Origin: Streptantibioticus parmotrematis
Lineage (GTDB): Bacteria > Actinomycetota > Actinomycetes > Streptomycetales > Streptomycetaceae
Reading direction: 5' to 3'
NCBI RefSeq assembly: GCF_019890615.1
Contig: NZ_JAINVZ010000006.1
Coordinates: 240,475-304,474, forward strand
DNA length: 64,000 nucleotides
Part shown: positions 30,538 through 38,143 of the stretch, in pieces
How positions within the stretch are numbered: the stretch's first letter is position 1
Layout: each line of letters opens with the position of its first letter
Notes under the pieces: generated by a model
The model's database searches: none
Told to the model about the DNA's origin: nothing
What the model saw: only the letters and a program-made list of their open reading frames with translations
Translations under genes and position numbers: made by a program

Positions 30538-31256
30538 TCGCCGCCCTCCGGCACGAAGCGCACCCTGGTCCCCGGCGTGAGCAGGGCGGCGGGCTCGCGC
30601 GCCGGGTCCCACAGCGCCGCGTCCGTCGTCCCGACGACCTGCCAGCCGCCGGGGGAGGAGCGCGGGTAGACGCCGGTGTACGGCCCGGCCAGGCCGACCG
30701 AGCCACGGGGGACGCTGGTCCGGGGCACGTCGCGGCGCGGCACGTGGCGGTGTTCCGGCAGGCCGGTCAGATAGCCGAAGCCGGGCGCGAACCCGCAGAA
30801 GGCGACCCGGAACTCGGTGGCGGCGTGCTCCCGCGCCACCTCGCGCTCGCTCACCCCCCACAGCGCGGCCACCGCCGCGAGGTCGGGTCCGTCGTAGCGG
30901 ATGGGCAGTTCGACCACGCGCCCGGCGGACGGCCCGCGCGGTGGAATCCGCCAGGTGGCCAACTCGGCTGCGAATCGCGAGGGTTGGGCGAGGCCGGTGA
31001 GCAGGATGGTGCGCGCGGCGGGGACGATCTCGCCGACGGCGGGCAGGGTATCGAAGCCCTCGTCGTGGCCGTCGGACGCCGGGGCCGCCAACCGGCCCGT
31101 GCGGCGCAGGAGTTCCGCGTAGAGCGCCTCGACGGCCGCGCCGTCCGGCAGTTCGACCAGAAGCCCGCTGTCGCCGACCGGCAGCATGCGCATGCGCCCG
31201 TCGGCCGGTTCCGCGGCGGTTTCCGCGGTGGCTTCCGCGGGGGTGAGGGCGGTCAC
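30534..31256 (-). CDS. pxpB: 5-oxoprolinase subunit B (AHS1 domain)
   Basis: A 240-residue AHS1/KipI-type protein. Its motifs are 'MLPVGDSGLLVEL' near the start, 'VVELPIRYDGPDLAAVAALWGVSEREVAREHAATEFRVAFCGFAPGFGYLTGLP', 'PRTSVPRGSVGLAGPYTGVYPRSSPGGWQVVG' and 'LLTPGTRVRFVP'. PxpB pairs with PxpC to activate and hydrolyse 5-oxoproline. I placed the start at GTG 31256, which overlaps the pxpA stop by 4 nt (GTGA). ATG 31193, just before 'RMLPVGDSG', is a possible alternative that would give the family's usual N-terminus. Second gene of pxpABC. Confidence 0.9.
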   Translation of the reverse strand: MTALTPAEATAETAAEPADGRMRMLPVGDSGLLVELPDGAAVEALYAELLRRTGRLAAPASDGHDEGFDTLPAVGEIVPAARTILLTGLAQPSRFAAELATWRIPPRGPSAGRVVELPIRYDGPDLAAVAALWGVSEREVAREHAATEFRVAFCGFAPGFGYLTGLPEHRHVPRRDVPRTSVPRGSVGLAGPYTGVYPRSSPGGWQVVGTTDAALWDPAREPAALLTPGTRVRFVPEGGE

Positions 31257-32032
31257 GCGAACGCCGCCACCGGGATGCCGGCCTCCTCCAGCCCGGCGCG
31301 CACCCGCCGCGCGAGGCGAACGGCGCCGGGCGTGTCGCCGTGCAGGCACAGCGATCGCGCCTTGACCGCGACCGTATCGCCGTCCACCGACGTCACCTCG
31401 TGGTGCGCCGCCAGCCGCACCGACCGGCGTACGACCGCCTCCGGGTCGATGACCACGGCGTCCGCCCGCGTGCGCGGGACCAGGGTGCCGTCGCGGGTGT
31501 AGGCGCGGTCGGCGAACGCCTCGGCGACGACCGGCAGCCCGGCCCGTTCCGCGGCGGCGTGCAGCCGGGAGCCGGGCAGACCCAGGACGGGCAGCGCGCC
31601 CCCGGCCAGCCGGACGCCCGCGACGACCGCCTCGGCCTGCTCCTCGTCGTGGACGGCGCGGTTGTAGAGCGCGCCGTGCGGTTTGACGTAGCTCACCGCC
31701 GAACCGGCGGCGCGCGCGAAGACCTCCAACGCGCCGATCTGGTAGGCGACTTCGCTCGCCAGGTCGTCCGGCGGCACGTCCATCGCGCGGCGGCCGAAGC
31801 CCGCCAGGTCGCGGTACGAGACCTGCGCGCCGATGCGCACGCCGCGCGCCGCGGCCAGTTCGCAGACCCGGCGCATGGTGCGCGGGTCCCCGGCGTGGAA
31901 GCCGCAGGCGACGTTGGCGCTGGTGACCACGGTGAGCAACTGCTCGTCGTCGGTGAGGGTCCAGCGGCCGAACCCCTCGCCGAGGTCGGCGTTGAGGTCG
32001 ATCGGCGCTGCGTTCTGCGCGTCGTCGGTCAT
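31253..32032 (-). CDS. pxpA: 5-oxoprolinase subunit A (LamB/YcsF family)
   Basis: A 259-residue PxpA. It starts 'IDLNADLGEGFGRW' and continues 'TSANVACGFHAGDPRTMRR', 'IGAQVSYRDLAGFGRRAMDV', 'VKPHGALYNRA', 'AFADRAYTRDGTLVPR' and 'LCLHGDTPGAV'; the Asp/His clusters are the conserved features of the family. It opens the leftward pxpABC operon. The candidate promoter TTGCCG-18-TACGTT ends six nucleotides before the ATG, so translation would be leaderless, and a palindromic operator fills the spacer. A divergent GntR regulator lies 139 bp away. Confidence 0.9.
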   Translation of the reverse strand: MTDDAQNAAPIDLNADLGEGFGRWTLTDDEQLLTVVTSANVACGFHAGDPRTMRRVCELAAARGVRIGAQVSYRDLAGFGRRAMDVPPDDLASEVAYQIGALEVFARAAGSAVSYVKPHGALYNRAVHDEEQAEAVVAGVRLAGGALPVLGLPGSRLHAAAERAGLPVVAEAFADRAYTRDGTLVPRTRADAVVIDPEAVVRRSVRLAAHHEVTSVDGDTVAVKARSLCLHGDTPGAVRLARRVRAGLEEAGIPVAAFA

Positions 32033-32038
32033 CGCCGT

Positions 32039-32068
32039 AACGTAAGGGATCGTTGAACAATCCGGCAA
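32039..32068 (-). promoter_or_regulatory. pxpA promoter with GntR-type operator in the spacer
   Basis: On the minus strand, -35 TTGCCG (32068-32063) and -10 TACGTT (32044-32039) are separated by 18 bp. The spacer contains the near-perfect palindrome GGAT-C-GTTGAAC-AATCC (plus strand 32047-32063). The first 16 bases of it recur exactly at 32970-32985. GntR/FadR-type proteins bind palindromes of this size, and occupancy here would block RNA polymerase. Confidence 0.75.
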
Positions 32069-32171
32069 GGGGTGTGCTTGGCCCGGCCCCGGCGGCCGGT
32101 GTTGACTGCCACCGCGAGCCGCCGTCCGGCGACCCGCGACGAACCGGGCGGAACAGGGCGGAGCGGGCGAC

Positions 32172-32894
32172 GTGAGCGGTGCGGACCGGGGGCTGGACGA
32201 GGTGGCGGGCCTGGAGACCGACCGGGCGCTGCTCGGCCGCACCAGCACGGCGGAGCGGGTGGCCGACATCCTGCGCGACCGGATCGCGGAAGGCTACTTC
32301 CCGCCCGGTACCCGGCTGTCGGAGGAGAGCATCGGCGGTGCGCTCGGCGTCTCGCGCAACACCCTGCGCGAGGCGTTCCGGCTGCTCACCCACGAACGAC
32401 TGCTGGTCCACCAGCTCAACCGCGGCGTCTTCGTCCGCGTGATCAGCGTCGCCGACCTGGACGACATCTACCGGGTGCGGCGGCTGGTGGAGTGCGCCGC
32501 CCTGCGCACCGCCGACCTGGAGCGGCCGGGCGCGCTGGACGCGGTCGAGGCGGCGGTCGTGGCGGGCGAGCGGGCCGCGCAGGAACGGTCCTGGCAGGAG
32601 CTGTCCACCGCCAACATCCGCTTCCACCAGGCCCTCGTCGCCCTGGCCGGCAGCCCGCGCACCGACGAGCTGATGCGCGGCGTGCTGGCCGAACTACGGC
32701 TGGTCTTCCACGTGATGGACGACCCGCGCCGCTTCCACGAGCCGTACCTGACCCGCAACCGCCGCATCCTCGAAGCCCTCGCCGACGGCGAGCCGGCCCG
32801 CGCGCAGGACCTGCTCACGGCCTACCTGGACGACTCCCAGCGGCAGTTGTCGGGCGCGTACGCGGAACTGGTGGGCGGGGAGCGCGAGGCGTAG
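32172..32894 (+). CDS. GntR/FCD (FadR-subfamily) transcriptional regulator
   Basis: A 240-residue regulator. The N-terminal winged helix (about 22-90) has 'TAERVADILRDRIAEGYFPPGTRLSEESIGGALGVSRNTLREAFRLLTHERLLVHQLNRGVFV'. The C-terminal FCD domain (about 100-225) has 'YRVRRLVECAALR', 'NIRFHQALVALAGS' and 'HEPYLTRNRRILEALADG'. FCD domains bind organic acids, so 5-oxoproline or glutamate would fit the neighbours, but that is inference. The start is GTG 32172. It sits between pxpABC and the DUF969/DUF979/pcp unit. The same palindrome occurs in both target promoters. Confidence 0.9.
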   Translation: MSGADRGLDEVAGLETDRALLGRTSTAERVADILRDRIAEGYFPPGTRLSEESIGGALGVSRNTLREAFRLLTHERLLVHQLNRGVFVRVISVADLDDIYRVRRLVECAALRTADLERPGALDAVEAAVVAGERAAQERSWQELSTANIRFHQALVALAGSPRTDELMRGVLAELRLVFHVMDDPRRFHEPYLTRNRRILEALADGEPARAQDLLTAYLDDSQRQLSGAYAELVGGEREA

Positions 32895-32964
32895 GGGCGC
32901 GGCCCCGGGTGACGGGCCCGAGCGACGGCCTCGGGTAGGCCGGGAGAATTCTGGCGCCGAACCA

Positions 32965-32994
32965 TTGTGGGATCGTTGAACAATCGCCTAGCCT
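32965..32994 (+). promoter_or_regulatory. DUF969 operon promoter with the same operator in its spacer
   Basis: -35 TTGTGG (32965-32970) and -10 TAGCCT (32989-32994) with an 18-bp spacer. GGATCGTTGAACAATC (32970-32985) begins on the last base of the -35 and fills the spacer, exactly as at pxpA. The start codon of the DUF969 gene is 57 nt downstream. Confidence 0.75.
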
Positions 32995-33051
32995 CCGATG
33001 CACTCTCCTCGCGAGCCACGTGAGGTCCCGCGCACGGAAGGCGGCGGACGC

Positions 33052-33771
33052 ATGCTCGCTCTGCTCGGCGTGCTCGTGGTGGTCGCAGGATTCGCCACGA
33101 AACGCAATCCCCTCCTGGTGGTCGGCGTGGCGGGCATCGCCACCGGCCTGCTCGGCGGCCTGTCGCCCCGCGCGGTGCTGGCTGCCTTCGGCACCGGCTT
33201 CGCCGACAGCCGCTCGGTGACCGTCTTCGCCATCACCCTGCCGGTGATCGGGCTGCTGGAGCGCTACGGACTCCAGGAGCAGGGCCGCGCCCTGGTCGCC
33301 CGCTTCGCCCGGCTGACCACCGGACGCTTCCTCGCGCTCTACCTGATCCTGCGTCAACTCACGGCGGCGGTCGGCCTGGTGAGCCTCGGCGGACCCGCGC
33401 AGACGGTGCGGCCGATGGTCGCGCCGATGGCCGAGGGCGCCGCGGAGCGCCGCTACGGCACGCTGCCGGACCGTGCCAGGGAACGCGTCAGGTCGTTCGC
33501 CGCGAGCGCCGACAACGTCGGGCTGTTCTTCGGCGAGGACTGCTTCCTGGCCGTCGGCTCCATCCTGCTGATCACCGGATTCGTCAACACCACGTACCAC
33601 ACCCACCTGGAACCGCTGGACCTCGCGGTGTGGGCGATGCCCACCGCGGCCTGCGCCTTCCTGCTGCACGGCGCGCGCCTGCTGCGCCTGGACCGGACGC
33701 TGGAGCGGGAACTCGGCGGCGGCGCGGGCGCCCTCGCCGGGAGCGCGCGGACCGAGGAGGCGGCGGCGTGA
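33052..33771 (+). CDS. DUF969 membrane protein, candidate 5-oxoproline/pyroglutamyl-peptide permease subunit
   Basis: A 239-residue integral membrane protein with about five hydrophobic helices ('LALLGVLVVVAGFATKRNPLLVVGVAGIATGLLGGL', 'VFAITLPVIGLLERYG', 'FLALYLILRQLTAAVGLVSLGG', 'DLAVWAMPTAACAFLLHGARLL'). Motifs 'FADSRSVTVF' and 'SADNVGLFFGEDCFLAVGSILL' mark DUF969. DUF969 and DUF979 genes commonly occur as a pair next to pcp in other bacteria, to my knowledge, and together look like a two-component transporter. The transported compound is inferred from the neighbours. The start is ATG 33052. The stop overlaps the next gene's GTG. Confidence 0.85.
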   Translation: MLALLGVLVVVAGFATKRNPLLVVGVAGIATGLLGGLSPRAVLAAFGTGFADSRSVTVFAITLPVIGLLERYGLQEQGRALVARFARLTTGRFLALYLILRQLTAAVGLVSLGGPAQTVRPMVAPMAEGAAERRYGTLPDRARERVRSFAASADNVGLFFGEDCFLAVGSILLITGFVNTTYHTHLEPLDLAVWAMPTAACAFLLHGARLLRLDRTLERELGGGAGALAGSARTEEAAA

Positions 33772-34736
33772 TCAGGGCCGAGTGGTTCTACTGGCTGGTC
33801 GGCGCGGTCTTCCTGGCCATGGCCGCCCAGATGCTCACCGACCGCAGCAATCCCAAGCGCTTCGGCACCGCCGCGTTCTGGGGCGTGATCGGCGCCGGAT
33901 TCGTCTACAGCACCTGGGTCGCCGACAAGCGCGCACCGGCGGAACCGCTGGGCGCGGCCGTGCTGGTGGCGGTCTGCCTGGCCGGATTCGGGCTCACCGG
34001 ACGCGGGCAGGTCCGTACCACCTCACCCGAGGAGCGCGCCGCCTCCGCCGCCCGGCTCGGCAACCGGCTCTTCGTCCCCGCCCTGACCATCCCCGTGGTC
34101 GCCATGGCCTGCGCGGTCGGCGTCAAGAAAATCAGCTTCGGCGGCACCCCGGTCCTCCAGTCCGGCAGCGAGACCATCCTGGGCCTGGGCATCGGCGCGA
34201 TCGTCGCCCTGGTCGTCGCGATGGTGATGCTGCGCGAACGGCGGCCGTCCGTACCGCTGCACGCCGGGCGCGGCATGCTGGAGGCGATGGGCTGGGCACT
34301 GCTGCTGCCCCAACTGCTCGCCACCCTCGGTGAGATCTTCCAGCAGGCGGGCGTGGGCACCGCGGTCGCCAAGGTCACCGAACACGTGCTGCCGCACGGC
34401 CAGACGTACACCGCCGTCGTGGTCTACTGCGTGGGCATGGCCCTGTTCACCGTCATCATGGGCAACGGCTTCGCCGCCTTCCCCGTCATGACGGCGGCCG
34501 TCGGCTGGCCGGTCCTGATCGAGCAGGCGCACGGCAAACCGGCCGTCGTGCTCGCGGCCGGCATGCTCGCCGGGTTCTGCGGCACCCTGTGCACGCCGAT
34601 GGCCGCCAACTTCAACATCGTCCCGGCGACCCTGCTGGAACTGAAGGACCAGTACGGGCCGATCAAGGCCCAACTGCCCACCGCCGTCGGGCTGCTGGCG
34701 TGCAACATCGTCATCATCTCGGTCTTCGCGTTCTGA
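33768..34736 (+). CDS. DUF979 membrane protein, partner of DUF969
   Basis: A 322-residue protein with eight or nine hydrophobic helices, including 'WFYWLVGAVFLAMAAQML', 'FVPALTIPVVAMACAVGV', 'ILGLGIGAIVALVVAMVML', 'AVVVYCVGMALFTVIMGNGFAAFPVMTAAVGWPVLI' and 'LLACNIVIISVFAF'. The segment 'GFCGTLCTPMAANFNIVPATLLELKDQYGPIKAQ' is characteristic of DUF979. The family is unassigned; its distribution suggests transport. The start is GTG 33768, with a 4-nt GTGA overlap that couples it to DUF969, as expected for subunits of one complex. Confidence 0.85.
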   Translation: MIRAEWFYWLVGAVFLAMAAQMLTDRSNPKRFGTAAFWGVIGAGFVYSTWVADKRAPAEPLGAAVLVAVCLAGFGLTGRGQVRTTSPEERAASAARLGNRLFVPALTIPVVAMACAVGVKKISFGGTPVLQSGSETILGLGIGAIVALVVAMVMLRERRPSVPLHAGRGMLEAMGWALLLPQLLATLGEIFQQAGVGTAVAKVTEHVLPHGQTYTAVVVYCVGMALFTVIMGNGFAAFPVMTAAVGWPVLIEQAHGKPAVVLAAGMLAGFCGTLCTPMAANFNIVPATLLELKDQYGPIKAQLPTAVGLLACNIVIISVFAF

Positions 34737-34809
34737 CGGCCCGCGGCGCGGCCGCCCTTCGTGCCTCGACCGCCTCGACCGCCTCTCCGATTCTCCAAGG
34801 AGGACCCCC

Positions 34810-35454
34810 GTGATCCGCGTCCTGCTCACCGGCTTCGAGCCGTTCGGCGGCGACACCGTCAACCCGTCCTGGCAGGCGGTCTCCGCCGTCGCGGCCCTCC
34901 CGCCGGACGGGCTCGACGTCACGGCCGTCCGTCTGAGCTGCGTCTTCGGCACCGCGCTGGACGAACTGCGTGCCGCCGTCGAGCGGGTGGACCCCGCGCT
35001 CGTGATCTGCGTTGGCCAGGCGGGCGGACGGCCCGACCTCACCGTGGAACGTGTCGCCGTCAACCTGGACGACGCGCGCATACCGGACAACGAGGGCGGG
35101 CAGCCGCTCGACCAGCCGGTCGTCCCCGGCGGCCCGGCCGCCTACTTCGCCACGCTGCCGGTCAAGGCGTGCGTGCTGGCGGCACGCTCGGCCGGGGTGC
35201 CCGCGTCGGTGTCGTACAGCGCGGGCACGTTCGTGTGCAACCACGTCTTCTACGGGCTGGCCCACCTCATCGCCACCGAACGGCCCCGGCTGCGCGGCGG
35301 CTTCGTCCACCTTCCGTACGCGCCGGACCAGGTCACCCAGGGCGGCGCCCCCTCGATGCCGGTCGACCTCGCCGCCGAGGGCCTGCGCGCGGTGCTGACC
35401 GCGGCCGCCTCCTGTACCGACGACATCGCCATGGCGGGCGGCACCCTGCACTGA
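34810..35454 (+). CDS. pcp: Pyroglutamyl-peptidase I
   Basis: A 214-residue C15 cysteine peptidase. Glu80 ('LTVERVAVNLDDARIPDNEG'), Cys143 ('SAGTFVCNHVFYGL') and His167 ('GGFVHLPYAPDQ') form the catalytic triad at the usual positions. The N-terminal 'VLLTGFEPFGGDTVNPSW' is the family signature. It removes N-terminal 5-oxoproline from peptides in the cytosol. The start is GTG 34810, with a strong AAGGAGGA site at 34798-34805. It lies 73 nt after DUF979 and is probably co-transcribed. The released product is the substrate of PxpABC and OplAH upstream. Confidence 0.95.
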   Translation: MIRVLLTGFEPFGGDTVNPSWQAVSAVAALPPDGLDVTAVRLSCVFGTALDELRAAVERVDPALVICVGQAGGRPDLTVERVAVNLDDARIPDNEGGQPLDQPVVPGGPAAYFATLPVKACVLAARSAGVPASVSYSAGTFVCNHVFYGLAHLIATERPRLRGGFVHLPYAPDQVTQGGAPSMPVDLAAEGLRAVLTAAASCTDDIAMAGGTLH

Positions 35455-35582
35455 CCGCGACGCCCGGCCCCCGGGTCCGGCCCCCGCGGACCGCGCCGCC
35501 GGGCTCCGCGCACCGCGCCGCCGGGCCCGCGCGAACCGTGCCGTTTCGAGCGTTGTCGGTGGGACCGCCTAATCTGTCCGTC

Positions 35583-37193
35583 GTGACTGCGTCCACCGCG
35601 GAGAGCGTGCCGCACCAGATGACCACGGTCCCGCGCCCCGTCGCGCCGGGACCGGCAGCCGACGAGGGCCTGGCCCGTCGGCTCAAGGCGCTGGCCTGCA
35701 CCGCCCCGCTGCACGACCTGGACGTCCGCAAGGCGAACCTCGCCGGTGAGTACTCCACGTACGCGATGGCCGAGGTCGCCCTCGCCGCCATCGACCTGGT
35801 CACGCTGACCATGGACTTCGACACCGGCGCCGACCACGAGCAGATAGTCGCCCGCCTCCAGCCCCGGGTCGCCGCCCAGACGCCGGGCCGCCCCGCCGTG
35901 GAACACGAGCGCGTCGCCCGCTGGGTCCTGGAGAACCTGATCAACGTCGGCAGCGTCGACCGCGGCTTCCGCGCCGTCTACGGCACGTTCGGCACCGACG
36001 GTGCCTACGTGCGCCGCGACTACGACTTCAAGCTGATCGAGGAGGTCCCGGGACCCGGCGGCAGCGTCTACCTGCGCACCACCGACGAAGCCGTCAACGT
36101 CCTGGTCGGCGCCCTCGACACCGACGTCACCAGCGCCCAGATCGCCGCCGAGGTCAAGCTGGAGGTGCTGATCAACCGCGGCCGCCTCGCCGACGCCCAG
36201 CTCGCCGCCGAGCAGGCCCGCTACCGCACCGTGCAGTACGCGGAGACGCTGCGCCGCGCCCTGGAGGCGACCCGGCGCGACGTGCGGGCCGTCGACTGGC
36301 TGCGCACGGTCCCCGACATGATCAACGAGGCGCTCGACCACGTGGCCGACCGCTACCGCCACGAGAACGCGATCCTCACCAACATCCGCAAGGCCCGCGA
36401 CGAGGCCACCGAGCCCGACCACAAGCGCCGCGCCGCCGAACTCGTGGACATCGTCAAGGACTGCATCCGCCGCCACACCCAGTTGCAGTCCCGGCTGCTG
36501 GAGGCCGGGCCGCTCTTCCGCGCCGAGCAGGACCGGCAGGCCTTCGCCACCCCGCCCGCGCGCGCCGGACTCGACCTGTACGGGCAGCTGATCGCCCCGG
36601 TGCTGCCGCTGCCGGTCGAACGCGCCGTGCGCGTCACCGACGCGTTCTTCGCCCGCGGCACCGGCCAGCGCACCCCTGCGGCCGTCCGCGTCGGCGACCT
36701 CGTGGACGCGCTGCTGACGCCGCCCGTCGAACGCGAGCACCTCGGCGCCGAGATGCCGGAACCGGATCTGGTGGCGACCCCGGAGGACAGCCGCTTCAGC
36801 GACGAACAGCTCGAAGCCGCCCTGGAGTTGCTCGACCTGCCGCACGACGCGCCGCGCAGGCTCTCCGGCCTGCTCGCCGAGGCCCGCCGCCGCGACAGCG
36901 AACTGCCGTACCTGGTGGCCCTGCTGGCGGTGCACGCCGCGAGCCCGCCGGTCGGCACCGCGTACCGGCAGGGCGAGCGCAGGCTGCTGTTCGCCGTGGA
37001 CGACGGCACACCGCTGGACGACCCGGAGTTCGGCGGCGCCGACCTGATCGTCGGCGCGGCCCTGCTCGACGCCGCGGGCATGGCCGCCGAGCGCACGGCG
37101 GGAGAGGGCGCGGCCCACCGCGCCGGTACACCACGGGCGGCGTCGGCGCAGCGCACCGCGACGACCGCGAAGCAGGAGGAAGACCCCAGGTGA
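35583..37193 (+). CDS. MukF/MksF (JetA)-like kleisin subunit of an SMC complex
   Basis: A 536-residue protein. The N-terminal part has 'ARWVLENLINVGSVDRGFRAVYGTFGTDGAYVRRDYDFKLIEEV', a winged-helix-like region, then 'YLRTTDEAVNVLVGAL'. A long helical coiled-coil middle (about 195-300: 'AAEVKLEVLINRGRLADAQLAAEQARYRTVQYAETLRRALEATRRD') and a C-terminal domain follow. The order and size match JetA/MksF subunits. This assignment rests mainly on the MukE-like and MukB-like neighbours. TAATCT at 35570-35575 lies seven nucleotides before GTG 35583, so a leaderless start is likely; ATG 35619 is an alternative. It is coupled to the next gene by a GTGA overlap. Confidence 0.6.
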   Translation: MTASTAESVPHQMTTVPRPVAPGPAADEGLARRLKALACTAPLHDLDVRKANLAGEYSTYAMAEVALAAIDLVTLTMDFDTGADHEQIVARLQPRVAAQTPGRPAVEHERVARWVLENLINVGSVDRGFRAVYGTFGTDGAYVRRDYDFKLIEEVPGPGGSVYLRTTDEAVNVLVGALDTDVTSAQIAAEVKLEVLINRGRLADAQLAAEQARYRTVQYAETLRRALEATRRDVRAVDWLRTVPDMINEALDHVADRYRHENAILTNIRKARDEATEPDHKRRAAELVDIVKDCIRRHTQLQSRLLEAGPLFRAEQDRQAFATPPARAGLDLYGQLIAPVLPLPVERAVRVTDAFFARGTGQRTPAAVRVGDLVDALLTPPVEREHLGAEMPEPDLVATPEDSRFSDEQLEAALELLDLPHDAPRRLSGLLAEARRRDSELPYLVALLAVHAASPPVGTAYRQGERRLLFAVDDGTPLDDPEFGGADLIVGAALLDAAGMAAERTAGEGAAHRAGTPRAASAQRTATTAKQEEDPR

Positions 37194-38071
37194 GCGAGGC
37201 AGAGTACCCAGCGGAGCGGGAACCGGAGCAGCACCGCCCCTCGGCGGCCGTCACCCCGGCCGACACGGCGGACGCCGCCCGGCTCGTCGCCTTCGGCCTC
37301 CAGCCCAAGCTGCTGCCCGCCCGGGACGCCGAATACGCCGAACTGATCCGGCGCCACCGCGAGGACCCGGCGTTCGCCCGGCTCGCCGACGCGGTCGCGG
37401 CCGGGCTGGGGCTGGTCGTGCTGGAGGTCTCGCCGCGTGCCGGCATGGCGGTGGCCGCCGCCGAGGACTCGGTGTTCGCCGTGCGCATGGGCGACTACTC
37501 GCGGCGCGCCGCCTCCGACTCCACCGACCGCTTCCTGCACGGCCTGGCCCATCTCGCGGTCGCCGCCATGGCCTTCCCGCGCCCCGCCGACCTGGCCGAC
37601 GACGGCTACATCGGCCGCATCACCGTCAACGGCGTGGACGCCTTCGTACGGCAGGCCTGCCGCAGGCTGGAGGAGCGCGCCGAGGAGACCGGGGAGAACA
37701 CCGACCCGGCCACCGACGCCCCCGGCCTGGAGGCCGCCTGGCGGGTCTACGCGCGGCGCAGCGCCACCGGCGCCACCAAGGACGCCCGCAGACTGGCCGG
37801 TTCGACCACCGGCATCGTCGGCAAGGCGGTGGGCTTCCTGGTCGACTCCGGCTTCCTGCAACGCACCGGCGACGAGTCCGGCGGCACGTACCGCACCACC
37901 GCCCGCTACCAGCTCCAGGTGCGCGACCTGGCCGGCAGCGCCGCGATGGCCGAACTGCTGGAGCTGGGCGTGGTCCCGGTCGGCGACGGCTCGGCGACCC
38001 TGCTGCCGCCCGACGACGACGCCGCCGACCTCGACCTGGTCGCCGACGCGGGCCTGCCGTTCCACTCCTGA
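37190..38071 (+). CDS. MukE/MksE (JetB)-like KITE subunit
   Basis: A 293-residue protein. 'AARLVAFGLQPKLLPARDAEYAELIRRHREDPAFARLADAVAAGLGLVVLEV' is helical and begins a tandem winged-helix architecture. 'DRFLHGLAHLAVAAMAFPRPADLADDGYIGRITVNGVDAFVRQACRRLEE' continues it. 'GIVGKAVGFLVDSGFLQRTGDESGGTYRTTARYQLQVRDLAGSAAMAELLELG' closes it with the wing typical of MukE/JetB proteins. No enzymatic motif is present. It starts at GTG 37190, overlapping the upstream stop by 4 nt. A 72-nt gap separates it from the SMC gene. Confidence 0.6.
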   Translation: MSEAEYPAEREPEQHRPSAAVTPADTADAARLVAFGLQPKLLPARDAEYAELIRRHREDPAFARLADAVAAGLGLVVLEVSPRAGMAVAAAEDSVFAVRMGDYSRRAASDSTDRFLHGLAHLAVAAMAFPRPADLADDGYIGRITVNGVDAFVRQACRRLEERAEETGENTDPATDAPGLEAAWRVYARRSATGATKDARRLAGSTTGIVGKAVGFLVDSGFLQRTGDESGGTYRTTARYQLQVRDLAGSAAMAELLELGVVPVGDGSATLLPPDDDAADLDLVADAGLPFHS

Positions 38072-38143
38072 CCGGCCCGACACCACCCGCGTCGCACCCC
38101 GCCCGCCCCGAACCCCGCACGCACCACGACAACGAGAGCCGCC

